A DNA stretch of 64,000 nucleotides, from the NCBI GenBank assembly GCA_016647705.1, contig CM028326.1, positions 47,048,285-47,112,284 of the forward strand, given 5' to 3'. The DNA is from Eucommia ulmoides (taxonomy: Eukaryota; Streptophyta; Magnoliopsida; Garryales; Eucommiaceae). How positions within the stretch are numbered: the stretch's first letter is position 1; each line of letters begins with the position of its first letter. Positions 11,510 to 25,390 of this stretch are shown here, in pieces. Position numbers and translations under genes: made by a program. Under the pieces are notes generated by a model. The model searched no databases. It saw only the letters and a list, made by a program, of their open reading frames with translations, and had not been told where the DNA came from.

Positions 11510-12714
11510 TTAACTTAATTTCTTTTTTCTTAGGAACAACAATTCTTTGAGCTGATTCAATAAGAACTTTTTTGCCTTTGTTGGTGCTTCATGTTGCTTT
11601 GGCACAACTTTGTAAATGAATCTTTTCTTGTGCTGATATCTTGTTGTTTGTTGTGGATAAGTTTTGTTAGCTCTCATATATTGAGCTTGTTGCTTCTGTA
11701 CTCTTGTATTTAGCACATGGTGATTCTTCTTATTAGGTACATTGAACCTTAGTTCCCTATTTTGCATGGCATTTTCATTGTACCTTCTTGTTTGTTCAAA
11801 TCTTCTTGTCGGCACGTGGTATTCATTGTACTTTTGTCTGAATCTCTTATTTGTACCTGCACCAATTTTTTTTCTTTTTGGTATCCAGTTATTTCTGGAT
11901 CCGACAAGGTAACTATGTAATAAATAACAAGAGTTTTCATAATGACCAAATTTACCACAATAGAAATACTTAATACTGTTAGTACGCCTTTTCGAATAGT
12001 CAGTGTTTCTTACCGGAGCATAATATTTTCTGCGATTTTGAGAAGCAGCTTTAGTAACTATTGGTTTTTCAAAACATTTAGTACTCTCAACATCCTTAAC
12101 TTTATCCATTGCTTCTCTAAGCTCCTTTTGAGTCTTCTCAAGTAACCGTTCATTGGTACTAACGTTTACCTGTAGACCAAAATTATTTTTATGTATAAAT
12201 TCAAGATCATTCTTAAGAATTTGGCACTCATTTTTTACAGAATTGATTTTCAAACAAGCTCTATCAAGCTCACACCTTGTATTGTCCAATTCAATTCAAT
12301 ACTCAAGGACTCATTCAAAGTTTCAAGATTTTTTCTTTTAAATTCATTCTGTTGAAGATCATAAAAATTATTTTTTAAAACCTCAGTCTCATCCTCAAAA
12401 GACTCAACTTTATCATACAACTTATTGATTTCAGATAAAGCATTTTTAAACTCAACAGTTTCAAAATATTTGTCCCAATTCTTTTTCTTGAGATATTTGA
12501 TAGTACTAAACTTCTTCTTTTCAAGAGTTGCAATCTTTTGCTCTAGTATAAAATTCTTTTTTCCAAAAACATAAGTAAGAGCAATAAGTGTCTCAATAGC
12601 TTTATCTGCATTTTCATCATTGCAAATAATATCATACTCATGATCAGAACAATGACTATTAGGAGAGGCAGAGTTAACAGTAGCACACATAATTTCATAA
12701 TCAAGACAAACCAT
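11510..12714 (-). pseudogene. gag: Gag-like region of copia-like element
   Basis: Two overlapping minus-strand frames cover this region. The upstream one is rich in Glu, Lys, Asn and Leu and looks coiled-coil. The downstream one continues with 'LRRAMD'-like charged helices, a knuckle-like 'FYCGKFGHYENSC' stretch near 11920-11960, and a basic Arg/Asn/Gln/Tyr-rich tail. This order (helical region, CCHC-type knuckle, basic tail) fits the Gag of plant copia elements with tRNA-iMet primers. It would form the particle core and bind RNA. Broken fossil. Confidence 0.6.
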
Positions 12715-12750
12715 ATGATCTTTATTAGCTACAAATTTCGAGCTAAACTA

Positions 12751-12762
12751 GCTCTGATACCA
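12751..12762 (-). other. Primer-binding site, tRNA-iMet type
   Basis: On the minus strand it reads TGGTATCAGAGC, the standard complement of plant initiator tRNA-Met 3' end, two bases after the LTR end. Confidence 0.8.
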
Positions 12763-12764
12763 AT

Positions 12765-14864
12765 TGTTGGCCCAATAGAATACCCAAGAGGAGGGTGAAT
12801 TGGGTAATTAAAAAATTATCCAAATAAAATTCAATAAATCAAATAATTTATTTTAATCTTAAATTAATTATTATCTTTATATCACAGCGGAATAATATAA
12901 TCAACTAAGTGCACACCCAAACAATAAAAATAACAAAGTAAATATAGCAGCACACAAAAGATTTATACTGGTTCACCAAGCTACTCTTGACTAATCCAGT
13001 GCCCCGAGCTCTATGGAGGTCGCACCCACTAAAACCAAGATCCCTTTAAAAATAGGAACCAAACCCTCACACCGATTCTTTTACAGGCTCGGAATCAACC
13101 TTTACAATATCATTTTCTCAGGATAAGGAAGAACCTCTACTTTTGACATGCTAAAGAATAGCCTAATTCTTTTTAACACTGAGGCTGAAGAATCAAAACC
13201 TCACAAAAACACTCCAACTATCCTTTTCCCAGGTAAAGATGAAACATTTACAAATCACTCAAATCGCAATTCTATCTGGGAAGAATTACTACCTCAATCT
13301 CTTTACAAGAAGAGACTGAAACCCAACTACCCTTGATTAATACCCCCAACAGTATTTAACCCATCACACTACTCACCAAAAATGATAAGCAAAAAATCTC
13401 AATCGGAGCTTCTACCACCCCAGATAAATAATAACTCAATTAATATCCCAATCTAGTGATAGAAAAACGTGAGATAGAAAAATCTGATTTTGGCTAAGAT
13501 ATGGGTAGTAAATTGGAGCACGTAATCAGATTCAAGAAATTGTTTGTAAAAATATTTTTTTAAAAAATTAAAAAACAATTCTAAGATCAATTTCCAAAAA
13601 ATAATCAGATAATGCATTGAAATAATATAATTGGAAAGATCTCACCCGAAATACATAGAAAGAATGATTAAAACAATGTAACTTCGAATCCGGTAGCAGC
13701 AAAGATTAATAGCAATTGATCTTCAAGATTGTCTCTCAGAAAAGCTCACAATATCTTAATATGATAACTCTTATAAAATCTTACAAATGATCTTGACTTC
13801 TTTGCTCTATTAATATTCCACTTTTTATATAAGAAATTCGCAGGTCAATATATAAGAGTATGAAATCAGCATTCTAACGGCTAGTTTACATGTGTCATGA
13901 CAATTAATAGTACTTATAGACCCCTTATATCATAATGACTGTATTTAGGTTCAATTCACTTAAAAACAGCTTTCAAATCTTTCAATTAAACCTTCCAAAT
14001 ATTTCCCAATCTCAATTAATAAGAATAGAATCAATTTTAAGTATCAAATTGAGAAACATTAATATTTAATGAACCATATTAATAGAATTTAATTATTATG
14101 TGAACCATATCTTAAATATATAAAATATCCCTGAAATCTCTCTCAAATCCCAACCAAAAATGGCTACTTTTGGATATAATCTCGGATAAAATAGTATCCT
14201 AAAACAGTGCATCCGGTTGACCGACCAGTCAACTGGTAGATTCATGTTGTGGCCAAGGCATTCATTGGTCGACCTGTCGGTCAACTTGTAGATTTAGAGA
14301 GTTCGTCTTTCATTCACCGGTCAACCTATCGGTCGACTTGTAGATTCAGAGAGTTCAGCTCCTCTTGGCCGGTCGACCTGTATATCAACTTAGAGATACC
14401 GGATCTTTTAGCAGCTTGGTCCGGTCAACTCATCAGTCAACTGATGTTTTCTTTTGAACACGTTTTTAACTTATTTTGTTTTACGTTTTCGCCTCTTTAA
14501 CCATTTTCTCTTCTAAATAAGCTCCACTAATATTCTTATATTCCATTTTAGTCAATAAAAAATATTTCTTTTCAAATCACATAGGAGAAAATAATTTCAT
14601 TTAATCAAAATACACATAAATAATAAAATACATTTTGTGTCATGTGTGTGTTCCTAATTGGGATATTAAGAGTTAAGATTCACCTGAGTTATTTTTCCTA
14701 ATTTCTTCAACTCTTAATTCTTCAATATCTTCAACATCATCATTTAGCATCCATTTAATTTGTCATCTTCATCACTGGAACTTTAAAACTGAAACACTCA
14801 ATCAAAATATTAGTTCTACCAGAACATCAATATTTAATTGATCATCAAAATCTTAGGATCAACA
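12765..14864 (-). mobile_element. Copia-like LTR (5' LTR), 2100 bp
   Basis: On the minus strand the LTR runs from TGTTGATCCTAAGATTTTG at 14864 to GGGCCAACA at 12765, with TG...CA ends. The primer site follows. The GTCGAC word cluster lies at 14205-14450. The short ORFs inside are chance frames of non-coding sequence. Confidence 0.85.
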
Positions 14865-15637
14865 ATTTATGTAATTGTTATGCTAGATAGGTAGAATAAA
14901 GTTCGAAGACAAATAGAGTCATAATAAATGATGTAAGAATTCTTATTCTATCCCACACATTGCTAGTTTGCTCAACGTCAAAAATATTTTCAAAATTAGA
15001 ATAGGGAGTAAGCTGCAGGAAAAAACAAAAATCCTTGTTTTACTTAATACAATAAGCTCAATATACAAACATTAAATCACAATTGCTCATTATATCCGTA
15101 ATAATGTACTTAAAACTTACTCTGATAAAATCACAAATACATTTGCATTTAAATAATGCATGAAAATCCCCCATCGATAAGTAAAAAATAATAGTATTTG
15201 CCAAAAAAAACTGTATAAATTTCATCCGCTACAACAATGACAAAGAATCTACTTCAATCGTGCAAAAATACACCAAGCTTACTAAGACATAAGAAAGTGA
15301 CATCACACAGTCGAATCAAAACTGTGCAATCCAATAGTAAACATACCCTGGGTAATATTTTCCTAAGAGATACATGTCATGTCCTAAGCATAGTGTCCTT
15401 TCTCATAAAGATTATACAGTAGGAATTATGAACCGTAAGGAAGACATTTTTGGTTTAGGTTCAAAACACCTTTAGCAAATCCAAACCAATTTGGCTAAAA
15501 AGACCACTAAGGTTTACTAGTAAGATTGTCCAAATAGACTCACTCTCCAAAAAACATCACAAATTCAAAGGTGCTTTAGACCCTTCATCGAGTCCTATGA
15601 GTAATGATCCATCTTTAGAGGAAGAAAAAAAAAACAT
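14865..15637 (-). mobile_element. Internal region of a second copia-like element, downstream of gag, unassigned
   Basis: This is sequence between the first element's LTR and the gag region at 15638-16977. It is interrupted in all frames, and I see no pol motif. The first element appears to have inserted into it, since the LTR end at 14864 abuts it directly. Confidence 0.4.
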
Positions 15638-16977
15638 TTACGAATAGTTTGCCCCCACAACATTACATTTAAAACATCTAACAAGATCCCTAGTTTCAGA
15701 AAAGAATTTTTGAAAGCGTTTTTGTTTAAGATTTTTCTGAAATCCAATACCGGCTTTATCAAAGATACCACGTGAACTTCCCAAAATCATTTTAAAGTTA
15801 TTCTCATTACCGGTGAATTTGAGAACTATTGAAAGTAAATCAAACATTTTGCATTTCAATTCAATGTTTTCAGATTCATAATCCATCACTTGCTTGTTTA
15901 ATGAGTTAATTGTACTTTGAAGGGCATTATTTTTTAAACACTGGATTTTATAATCATGTGTAAGTTCTTGATAAACATCAAATAAATCATCAAAATCTAA
16001 AGGAAAAGAACTTGAACATTTAGGTACCTCAACTCCAGTGTCCATTAATGCAAGCGTGGAAAAGTCATTACTACTCAATTTTTTTGAGCTACTCAACTCC
16101 AAGTCATCCCGTGTGACTTTTATTGACTTCTTCATACTCTTCTTCACTTTCTTCTTCTTATTTTTTTCCTTGTCTTTCTTTGGCTCGGGGCATTCAGTTT
16201 GGAAGTGGCGAGTCTTTTGACAGTTGAAACATTTCACATTGCTCATGTTGAAATTCTTCTGTCCCCGGAATGTATGTCGTGTCATCCTTCTAAAATTATT
16301 CGCGAGAAGTGCCACATCTTTTTCTTGTTCATTATTAAGACTCATATCATCACTGTCATCTTCTTCTTTAGTTTTCTAAACTTTTAGTGCCAAGGACTTC
16401 TTTTTTCTATTCCCAGTGTCATCCTCATATCCTCGAATTATCGTTTCATGCATTATTAGGTTGTCGATGAGGTCATAAATTTTGTATTTTGCAAGATCTT
16501 TAGCTTCTTCAATCGCTGTCACCTTCGGCTCCCATACTTTAGTTAAAGATCTCAAGATCTTTTGAAATTTGTCCTTCGTGGAGTACTGCTTGCCGAGTTG
16601 GCTTAAATGGTTGTAGATATTGTTGAATCAAGTGTACATCTCTTGAATCGATTCTGTTTCTACAATTTTGAACAATTCAAATTGGTGGATTAGGGCATTG
16701 ATTTTCGACTATTTCACTTGACTTGTTCTTCATGGGTAACCTGCAACTTGTCCCACATATCCTTCGTCGATCCACAACCTAAAACTCTCGAGTATTCATT
16801 AGCAGCTAAAAAGAAAAATAAAATATTAATAGCCAAAGAGTTTATAGAAAGCTTATGTTTATCAGAAATGGTCAGCTGCTCTTTCTTCTTGACAATTTTC
16901 TTTTCCTTAGGAATAAACGAACCATCCTCAATTGCTAGCCACACGTCATAATTCATGGCCTGAAGGAAAGCAATCAT
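15638..16977 (-). pseudogene. gag: Gag region of the second copia-like element
   Basis: In element order (right to left) the translation shows 'MIAFLQAMNYDVWLAIEDG' and 'CGSTKDMWDKLQVTHE', the hallmark of the UBN2/gag-polypeptide domain of plant copia elements. A helical stretch follows, then a CCHC zinc knuckle ('CFNCQKTRHFQTEC', near 16200-16240), a Lys-rich run and a coiled-coil tail ending near 15638. This is the structural RNA-binding protein of the element. No pol follows before the neighbouring LTR at 14864. Fossil with several breaks. Confidence 0.8.
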
Positions 16978-17106
16978 TTTATCCTACCAGAATGCATAAT
17001 TTTCACCTGCAAACAAAGGTAGTCGGTGTATAGATTGCCCCACAACTAGTGTGCCTATTGTGTGCTCTGTGTGATCTTTGTTAACTTAGTGTATCGAGCT
17101 AAACCA

Positions 17107-17118
17107 GCTCTGATACGA
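17107..17118 (-). other. Primer-binding site, tRNA-iMet type
   Basis: It reads almost exactly TGGTATCAGAGC on the minus strand, two bases from the LTR end at 17121. Confidence 0.7.
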
Positions 17119-17120
17119 AT

Positions 17121-19435
17121 TGTTGGCCCAGTGATCTACCCAAGAGGGGTGAATTAGGTAGTAATAAAATTAAATCAAATTATAACACTTGAAAATTCAA
17201 ATAATTAATTTTATCCTGAATTAATTATTATTTTTATAGCAGCGGATAAGTATTAAGTAAACTAGGTGCACACTCAAACAAGTCAAAATAAATAAAGTAA
17301 AATAGCAGCACACCAAATTTATATTGGTTCACCACGATACTCTTGGTTAATCCAATCCTCTGAGCCCCACGGAGAGTCGCACCCACTAATCACTATGATT
17401 TATTTAATCAGGTAGGAACCAAACTCTTACAAATGATTCTTTTCACAGGCTCAAAACCAACCGTTACAATTTTCCTTGTCAAAGGCTAAAGAAGAACTTC
17501 TATCTTTTTCACAGGCTAAAGATTAACCTAATTCTTTTATATTTAGGCTAAGAATCAAACCTTACAAAACACTCCAAGTATCCTTTTACCCAATAAGAAT
17601 TGAACCGTTATAAATTCACTCAAAATTAATTCTAGTCAGGAAGAATTACGCCTATCTCTTTTCACGGGAAAAGAGTAACCTAATCTTTTTATGCACTAAG
17701 GAAATATCAAACCTCAATCTCTTTATCAAAAGAGATTGAAACCTAACTACCCCTAATTAGATATTCCCAATAATATCTAACCCGCACACAACTCACCAAT
17801 TACACAAATTGATAAGTTTTCTCACTCGGAGCTTCTACCACCTCAGACTAAATTTAAACTCGATTAATTTCTCTATATATACTAGTTATAGAAATAAAGT
17901 GAGAATATCAAAATCTAATTTTAATATACATGGGTAGCACATATTTAGCATGCAATCAAATTTCCACAAAAAAATTCTTTAAAATATTTTTAATTAATTT
18001 AGAGTTAAAAAATATAATTGCAAAGATCAAAATTCCAAGCAGTAAAAAAAATTATCAAATAACTATTAAAAGTAAAGACTTGAAATGATCTCACCAGGAT
18101 ACCACCAAATGAATGTAAATTGAATTGCAATAAGACTTTAGATCGGTGACATCAACAATTCACAGCAATTTCCTCAAGAACAATTCTCAAGAATAATCTC
18201 ATAATACTATAAGTATAATTTCAAAATAATCACTCTCAGAAAGACCAGGAACTAAATAACTCTTGAAAAATGATTGATTGGGATTATTTAGATCTCAAAA
18301 ATGCATGTCTATATATAAGGATTTGAAACAGGCCCTCCAACGGCTAGTTTCAACATATCATGACATTTAATTGCTCTTATAGACCCTTCATATCGATATG
18401 ACTCAATCCTAGTTTAGTTCACTTAATTATAGCTTTCAAATCATTCAATTTAATCCCTCAAATATTTCTCAATCTCAAATAGATAGGATAGAAAGAATTA
18501 AATGTACCAATTTGAGAAATATTCAAAATATATAAACCATATCTTTAGGGACATCAAAATAACAACCATCTATCTATAATATCATCAAATCCCTAAGTTA
18601 ATTCTCAGATTTAATCAAACAAATAGCTAGTAACGGCTACTTTATGATAAAATCCACGAAATCCTCAAATCCTGAAACAAACTCATCGGTCGATGGACCA
18701 AACATCACCAATTGATCGATAGATTGAGGTTGTAGCCCAAGTAAAAAATTCTCACTAGTCGGTCGATCGATTTAGGATGCTCCACAGGCCATTTTTCTAC
18801 CATGGTCTGTCGATCGATTCTCCATGATCTGTCCATAGATCGATTTAAAGAGTTACACAGGTCGACAGATTCTTCTTAGTCAATTGACCGATCAATCTAG
18901 AGACTTCACCATTTTCGTGCCTTCATCCATCAGTTGACTGATCCTCTCAGGCCAGTCGACCGATCAGTACTGGAATTACTTCTTCCTTAGTTCAATTTAA
19001 CTCCAACCTTCAACATTTTTTCCCCTTTAACCGATTTCTTTTCTCGATTAACTAAATTGTCATTATTAATCATTTTAACACTAATCTTTCTTAAGTTAAT
19101 ATTTCTTCTTCAATTTCACATTGGAGCAAATATGTTAACTAATTTGGATCCTAATAAAAACACACATAAACATAAAATCATTTTTGTGTCATATGTGATC
19201 CTAATTAGGATACATTAGGAGTAAAAATTAACTTGAGTTGTTTTCACCTAAATTCTTCAAAATCTTCGGTCTCTTAATACTTATCTCTTTGTCAGTCTCT
19301 TGCATCCTCAACCATCTTCAACAATTTCTTCATGATAATCATCAATGGAACTTTTACACTGAAACACTCAATAAACTTGTTAGTTCCACCAAAAACATCA
19401 ACATTTAATTGTTCATCAAAATCTTAGAATCAACA
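17121..19435 (-). mobile_element. Copia-like LTR, 2315 bp (5' LTR of second element)
   Basis: The ends read TGTTGATTCTAAGATTTTG (at 19435, minus strand) and GGGCCAACA (at 17121). It belongs to the same family as 12765-14864 but is clearly more diverged. It carries a cluster of GGTCGA/TCGATC words at 18680-18985. No second LTR of this element is seen at the left, because that side is occupied by the first element. Confidence 0.8.
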
Positions 19436-22400
19436 GGGAGAATCACATTGTCTATATAATTCATGTATTAAGTCGTAAGGGTGTCTAAACACCTAGTGAC
19501 TTGGGCCAACTGAACCAAGATCACTACCCAAAGCTCTCAACATGGATTATATAGGAAGTATAAGTCCCTAGTTTCCAAAGTGAAAGAAAAAAAATAGAAT
19601 TGAAATGATTCTCTCAACACTACCAGGATAAAACAACATTTGTTAGTCGTCATTAACTAACATTTATTTCTCTATCACTTCTTTTCCCCCTCTTTTGAGT
19701 CATCTCAGGAAAGCCCATTCCATTTTCCTTCAGTTCAATACAGAACAAATGAATCAAAGCAGTAAAAAAAACCTCGAGTAACATAAAGGGCCTAGGTAGT
19801 CTCAATAACAATCTAAAAAAAACATCAATTATTAGAACTTGATGGAATTGAACTAGACAAGCTATTTAACTAATAACTTCAGATATTTGGTCTAAATTAC
19901 TATTGGGCTTATCTTTATCATAATTTAGATTAATCCGATGCAAAAAATCGCTACAATCATTGAGATGATTGAATGTTTGAATATGACTACCTGAGTATAC
20001 TTTAGTCAAAATAATCTCGCACAAACGTAAAAAAATAAATATGCATGGTACGTATAGGTTAATGCCTAAATCAGTAGAAATTAACTAAGGAAAATAAGGC
20101 AAATGAAGAAGAAAAAAGCCTTGTTAAATAAGCCATTCATTCAAACCCTCTCTCAAAAATCATCCAAACAGTTATTCAGAGCCTGAGCTAGATTAAAAAT
20201 AATCTCAATTCCAAGATAGATGTTCCGATTTTGTGAAAACTCGATTTCAACCAAGCAAGACTTGAAATAATTTTCTAGCATTTTTGTCCAAACCTTTCCA
20301 ACTTGTAACCATAACCCATAAAATCTTCGATGAGAAATCCAAATCAGAATTTTAGTTGCAACACAAGAAGAAGCAAAGGATCCAAAAACCTCTAAGAATC
20401 AATGGTCAAGGTTTCGTATCAGAGACAATATGGAAATAACCAGGGGAGATGTCTAAATAACAAAAGATACCTAGTGTAAATGTTCCCTAGGAAAACATTT
20501 TAGGAAAAATTGGCATCTCTAGATAGATGATGCATTTCATACGAAAACATTCTAGAAAACAATATTTGGGCATCATAGAAATCATACAAGTAATAAGTTA
20601 ATATCGAAATACTATACAAACACCATGCATCACGTTTCATTTAGGCATACATAACTTGCGTACACATAAGGAAAAAACAATAAGTCATCATACTGCAACA
20701 AGAGCATGTGGCATCCTACATATCATTTTGCATCAATAGGCCATCCTCGACACGACACTTGTACCTATACACCTTATTTGGGAGCTTGAGTAGGTTAACA
20801 AGCAATCATTGGACAAGTAATATAGTCAAGTTATATGGTCAAGTTACCTCACTAGTCACCGTACCATTGTCCATCTCTAATAGTGGATTCAACCAAATCA
20901 AGAGTTAGACAAGAAGTCGAACTTACATAAAGTGTGTCTTGATAATAAACCATAATCACTCCTGTAAAACATCGAGGTATAGTAGAGTGTCTTTAGAAAA
21001 TTGATCTTGCTAGGATCCAATGCGATCTTCTTAGAATTGAGTAATTTTCAGCATTGTTCGAGTACTCTAAGTATTAAGCCTTCAATAACTCAAAATGAAA
21101 CAGTGTCATTCAAAGACTTAAACGAACTACTAATCAGGACAACGATCGATCTTACATAGCTAATGCTTAGATAAAAGACTCAATTGATTAAACAAGAGAA
21201 AGATTGCAACCAATAAATGTAGCTATATTTACCTGCGACAGGTATGATCCTTAAAATCATCTTGTTGACTCAGAACTATGTTACGACCTGATCTTTGGTT
21301 ACTTGCCAAGGTACATAAGAAACGCAAGTGGGTCTGGTCAAAACGAAAAGAAAGAGAGGCATCGGTTTCATGACATTCTCTCAACCCTATACCAGGGCGC
21401 CTCTCTGGAATATGCCTTTGACGTTCCTAAGGAAGTTCTTTTTGCTTTCCTTGCTATTCAAACAATAGGGGATGTTTCCAGAACTATGCTTGACCTGATC
21501 CTTGGCAACTTGCCTTGGTACGTAGGAAACCTATTATGGTTCGTTCACCCAACTGTATGAACCTCAGCTATGGGCTAGAGCGCATTCTCATAATTTCCAT
21601 CATACATGGATTTAAACTGATAAAATCCATTTTACGCTCTCCATTAATCAGTGAGGACATAAATTCACATTTTCACTCCCTATTACATGATGTCAGAGGG
21701 TAAAAATAACAAATAAATGAAAAAAAATTAAAATTAAGAAAAGAAAAGAAAGAGAGACATGTAATTTCAGTTACTTTGTCATCACCTAAGGATGTTCTTG
21801 GGTCCATCAAAAGGTGGAAATTCCAAAATTAGGTTAAGAAATCAATTCGACTAGTAATTCTAAATTCCTTAGGTTTGGAAGAAAATAAAAGTCGAAAACT
21901 ACTTGAAATCTAGCAAACCTGCATACCAAATTGTGACGTCCAATTGTATATGTGTTGTTCTTCTTTTGTGACTAAACATCTTTAGGAAAATAGTTGAAAG
22001 AAAGAATGGCATAAAAGCAGAGGGGAGAGGTAAGAGAAATACCATCATTTTTTAAGTGGTATGAGATTCTACATATGCCATCCTACTTAAGAGGTTAGCG
22101 ATTCTACCATACCATCCTACATAAAGTGGTTGGAGATTCTACCATACCATTCTATCTAAAGCGATCGGAGTATCTACTATACCATCTTACCTAAGCGGTC
22201 GGTGATTTTGCCATACCATTCTACCTTAAGGGTCAAAGGTTCTACCATACCATTATATCTTCATGATAACTCATGATGTTGATAAACGATAGTCAATTTT
22301 GAATCAAGTTTGCTATGCCTATAGTTGTCAACAAACCAATAATGCATAAAACATCAAAATGATACCACCATTAAAACAACAATACATCAAAACCCAAAAG

Positions 22401-23121
22401 TCTCAGTAAATCCTATCCTACAATCCAATTTCATTAAGAGACCATAAACCTAGAAAAAATCGTCAAGCACCATAGAAGACTTTGTTTTCGATATAAATAA
22501 TCAACTTCGAGACATGTTTGGTACACCACAGAGTTACCTCCAGGATAGAGCTTTTTGACAGACGAAGAAGACCATCAATGGACAAAGATTTGGTAACTTT
22601 CGAAGAGAGAAACTAGCATACATCATTCATGCAACAATACCAAGGAATGGAGGCGGGGGGTTTATTTTCTTCTAACAGTAATTTAGCTCTCAAAATAAAT
22701 AAAATAGATACATGTTGTTCAAAAACTAATATTCAAAACAAAATACTTAAATCCTTTTTAATCAAATATCAAACTCGTCAACAAGTATATTCGGGGATTC
22801 ACATCAAACATCCCGAATTCATTTTTCATTACTTTTGACAAATAGTAAGACGAACCAACTTAGCTTCTCAATCTAGTAGCTAATCAGTCTCCTCCCTAGC
22901 CCGAAGGCTAGGGCATACTTTAAACTGTCAATGATCACAAATCAAACAATAGGAAGTGTCGGATTAGATTCCCTAACAAAACTTATCCAATCACTGCACT
23001 AGTCAGAGACTGGGGCACATTTCATCTTATTTTGGATTTTCTAAAGGAAACAATGTTCATTTTGGTCTCGTGACTTGAAAAAAATGCCTATCAATTAAAT
23101 CATTCTATAATGATGAACTAC
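19436..23121 (+). mobile_element. Ogre/Tat-like 3' internal region, non-coding
   Basis: The right half matches 39570-42029, the region before another LTR of the same family: two structured modules separated by ~200 bp (21275-21340 and 21480-21550) and 'agggcacat'-type words near 22900-23020. It ends directly at the LTR start at 23122. The left part (19436-21270) has no ORF or recognised motif. The element's coding regions are missing. Confidence 0.5.
22045..22265 (+). repeat. ~40-bp tandem repeat, about six copies
   Basis: The unit is like 'ggttggagattctaccatac' followed by 'cattctacctaagc'. The copies vary in length and sequence. The repeat lies in the 3' internal region of the Ogre-like element. 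Confidence 0.8.
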
Positions 23122-25335
23122 TATAGACACCGCATTTTGTCCGGCCTAGTTAGTGTCGAATCAGGTACACGTTCATATAAACTTTAAACCTAGGTTTAAG
23201 GAGAATGAATTTATACCTTGGATCACACCATATATTATAGAAAAATACCAAAAAAACATGAGAAAACACGAAAACTGTTAAGTTTAACAAAATACAGTTC
23301 AGTGTAAGGTTCAGGTCAACCTTGAAAATCCCATACTTTAAGGGGGTCCAAAATGACTTTATTAAAGTTTAATTTTTATTAAATAATATTTAGTATAAAT
23401 AAAAATTAGCAACTACCCTTTAATTATAGGATATTTCAAACAAATTATTCTAGTTTCGTACCCTGACTTTGAAACATTTACAATCATTAAATCTTGTCGG
23501 TTTAACACCAAAAACAACTGTTTCATTTATGCATACTATATCAAATCCAATATAGAAACAATCTAAGAGACCTTAATCAAGGATTGGAAAGGTCATGACA
23601 AGCCCTAAATCACCAAGGTGATTAAGGACTTGGGCTTACTTTGGATTTACACCAAAGCCAAGTTGTCTTGACAAACCACCCTAGGCCCATTGATTAAGGG
23701 CCTAACCATCATTAAAGGTTCACACAAGGAGCCTTGAAATTACCAAATAACCTTACAAGAAGTTACCTACAATTATCTAAGGAAGGAAACCAAGACACTT
23801 AGGATAAGACCAACTGTTATCGAAACTAAATCGATTCGGTTCGCCACCTAAGTTAGTCATTTAATGAGGATTAAATACCCATTCCATCAAGAATTAAATT
23901 CTTGGAATGACATGGATAGTCCACATTCAAGGTATCTATATATTTTGATCAAAATATCTTAGAGTTAACCGAAAACCTTGAAATGTGACTACCCATTACC
24001 GAAACCAAACCAAATTGGTTTGCCACCTAGCCAATGAATTAAATGTATACTCCATCAAGAAATAAATGCTTGATTTGACATGTAAAGTATAGGTTCAAAG
24101 TATCAAGATATTTTCACCAAAATATCCTAGGGTAACTAAGGAACTTGAAAACCAAACGTTAATTACAAAGAAAGTTAATCCGATTCAATTCGAAACCGAC
24201 CGGATGAGTGCTCACCAAGTCATGGCTGATCATGGTGCATTAATTGCAATGGTGACACATCAAGACCATGTTCAATGCATTTGGGAAGCATTAACGGACA
24301 CTAAACCGAAATAGTAAAACTAACCGGTACTTAGCCTCTAAACCGAACTGGAAGTATCACATCGAGCCATTAATGCACCCATGTGCAAGAAATGTAATTT
24401 AAAGAGAGGTAATGATTTCCAATCATTAGTAACGATTGTCAAGGATTACCAAATCTAAGAAAAGATTTGGTAATGATTACCAAATCTTTAAAGATCTTTC
24501 CTTACACCTAAAATCCATCCGTAACAAAGTATAAACAAATCAAGATAGCATGTCCCCTAAGCCAACCCCCCCTCCCTCCCCAAGGAAGTGGTTGGGATAG
24601 CCTACACAAATATAAATGCGTAGGCCCCAGCCTATAAATAGAGGTACTGGGGTCTTCATTTTTTCAAGTCTTGAAGGCCTATCTTCTCTCTCAAAACTCG
24701 AGCTAATCTCACGGGTCTTAGGACTCTCAAGTAATTTTCTTGAATAACACATCGTTATTCTGCTGAAATCCAGTCCCAGAGGGTTTTCTTGAGGTTCTTG
24801 GAGTAAGAAGTCAAGAGGTTGACGGCCATCGATCAAAGACAATCCAAGAGGATCAAGGAGGAAAAGAAGGCAATCACTTATGGAAGACTACTTCCCCTAA
24901 GTAGGTGTTATTGACGTTCTCGGAACAAGAACTCAAGAATTTGACGGCAACCGATCGTTTTCAAACCCAAAAAATCGAGGAAAAGAGGGTCATCACTTAG
25001 GGAAGATTACATCCCCTAAGTAGGTTCGTCATCTTGAATCACTCTTTAATCTTGGATTAAATATGCATATTATGTTTGTACATAACATGATCATGTAGTA
25101 TTCATACTTAAATTTCATATACATAGCACGTATGACAAGTAATGAAGACAATAACATAGAAAACATGTCAAGATCATCAAACTATGTTAAAATTGTTCGA
25201 AGATCATGTCGAGAACATCAAGAACACATCAAGAACATGAAAAACACGTGAAACCAAACTAAATGAACTACGTTTGACCTGATCTTTAGTAACCACCCAA
25301 AGTATGTAGGCAACCCATATAAGGGTTCAGTTACC

Positions 25336-25390
<55 letters not shown>

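Larger units (their letters stand above)
8807..12764 (-). mobile_element. Internal region of a pol-less copia-like element
   Basis: This lies between two LTRs of one family, with a primer site at its right end (12751-12762). In element order it holds a gag-type region (about 12714 to 11510), a ~750-bp stretch with one short ORF, and a second coding-like region (about 10750 to 9400). No reverse transcriptase, integrase or RNase H is visible, so the element would depend on proteins supplied elsewhere. The roughly 600 bp next to the left LTR (8807-9400) are AT-rich with nothing recognisable. It is broken, with several interruptions. Confidence 0.65.

Noticed and set aside
24540-24842. 100-residue minus-strand frame
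   Set aside because: It lies in the LTR leader after the TATA box on the opposite strand, has no domain and is not kept in the other LTR copies.
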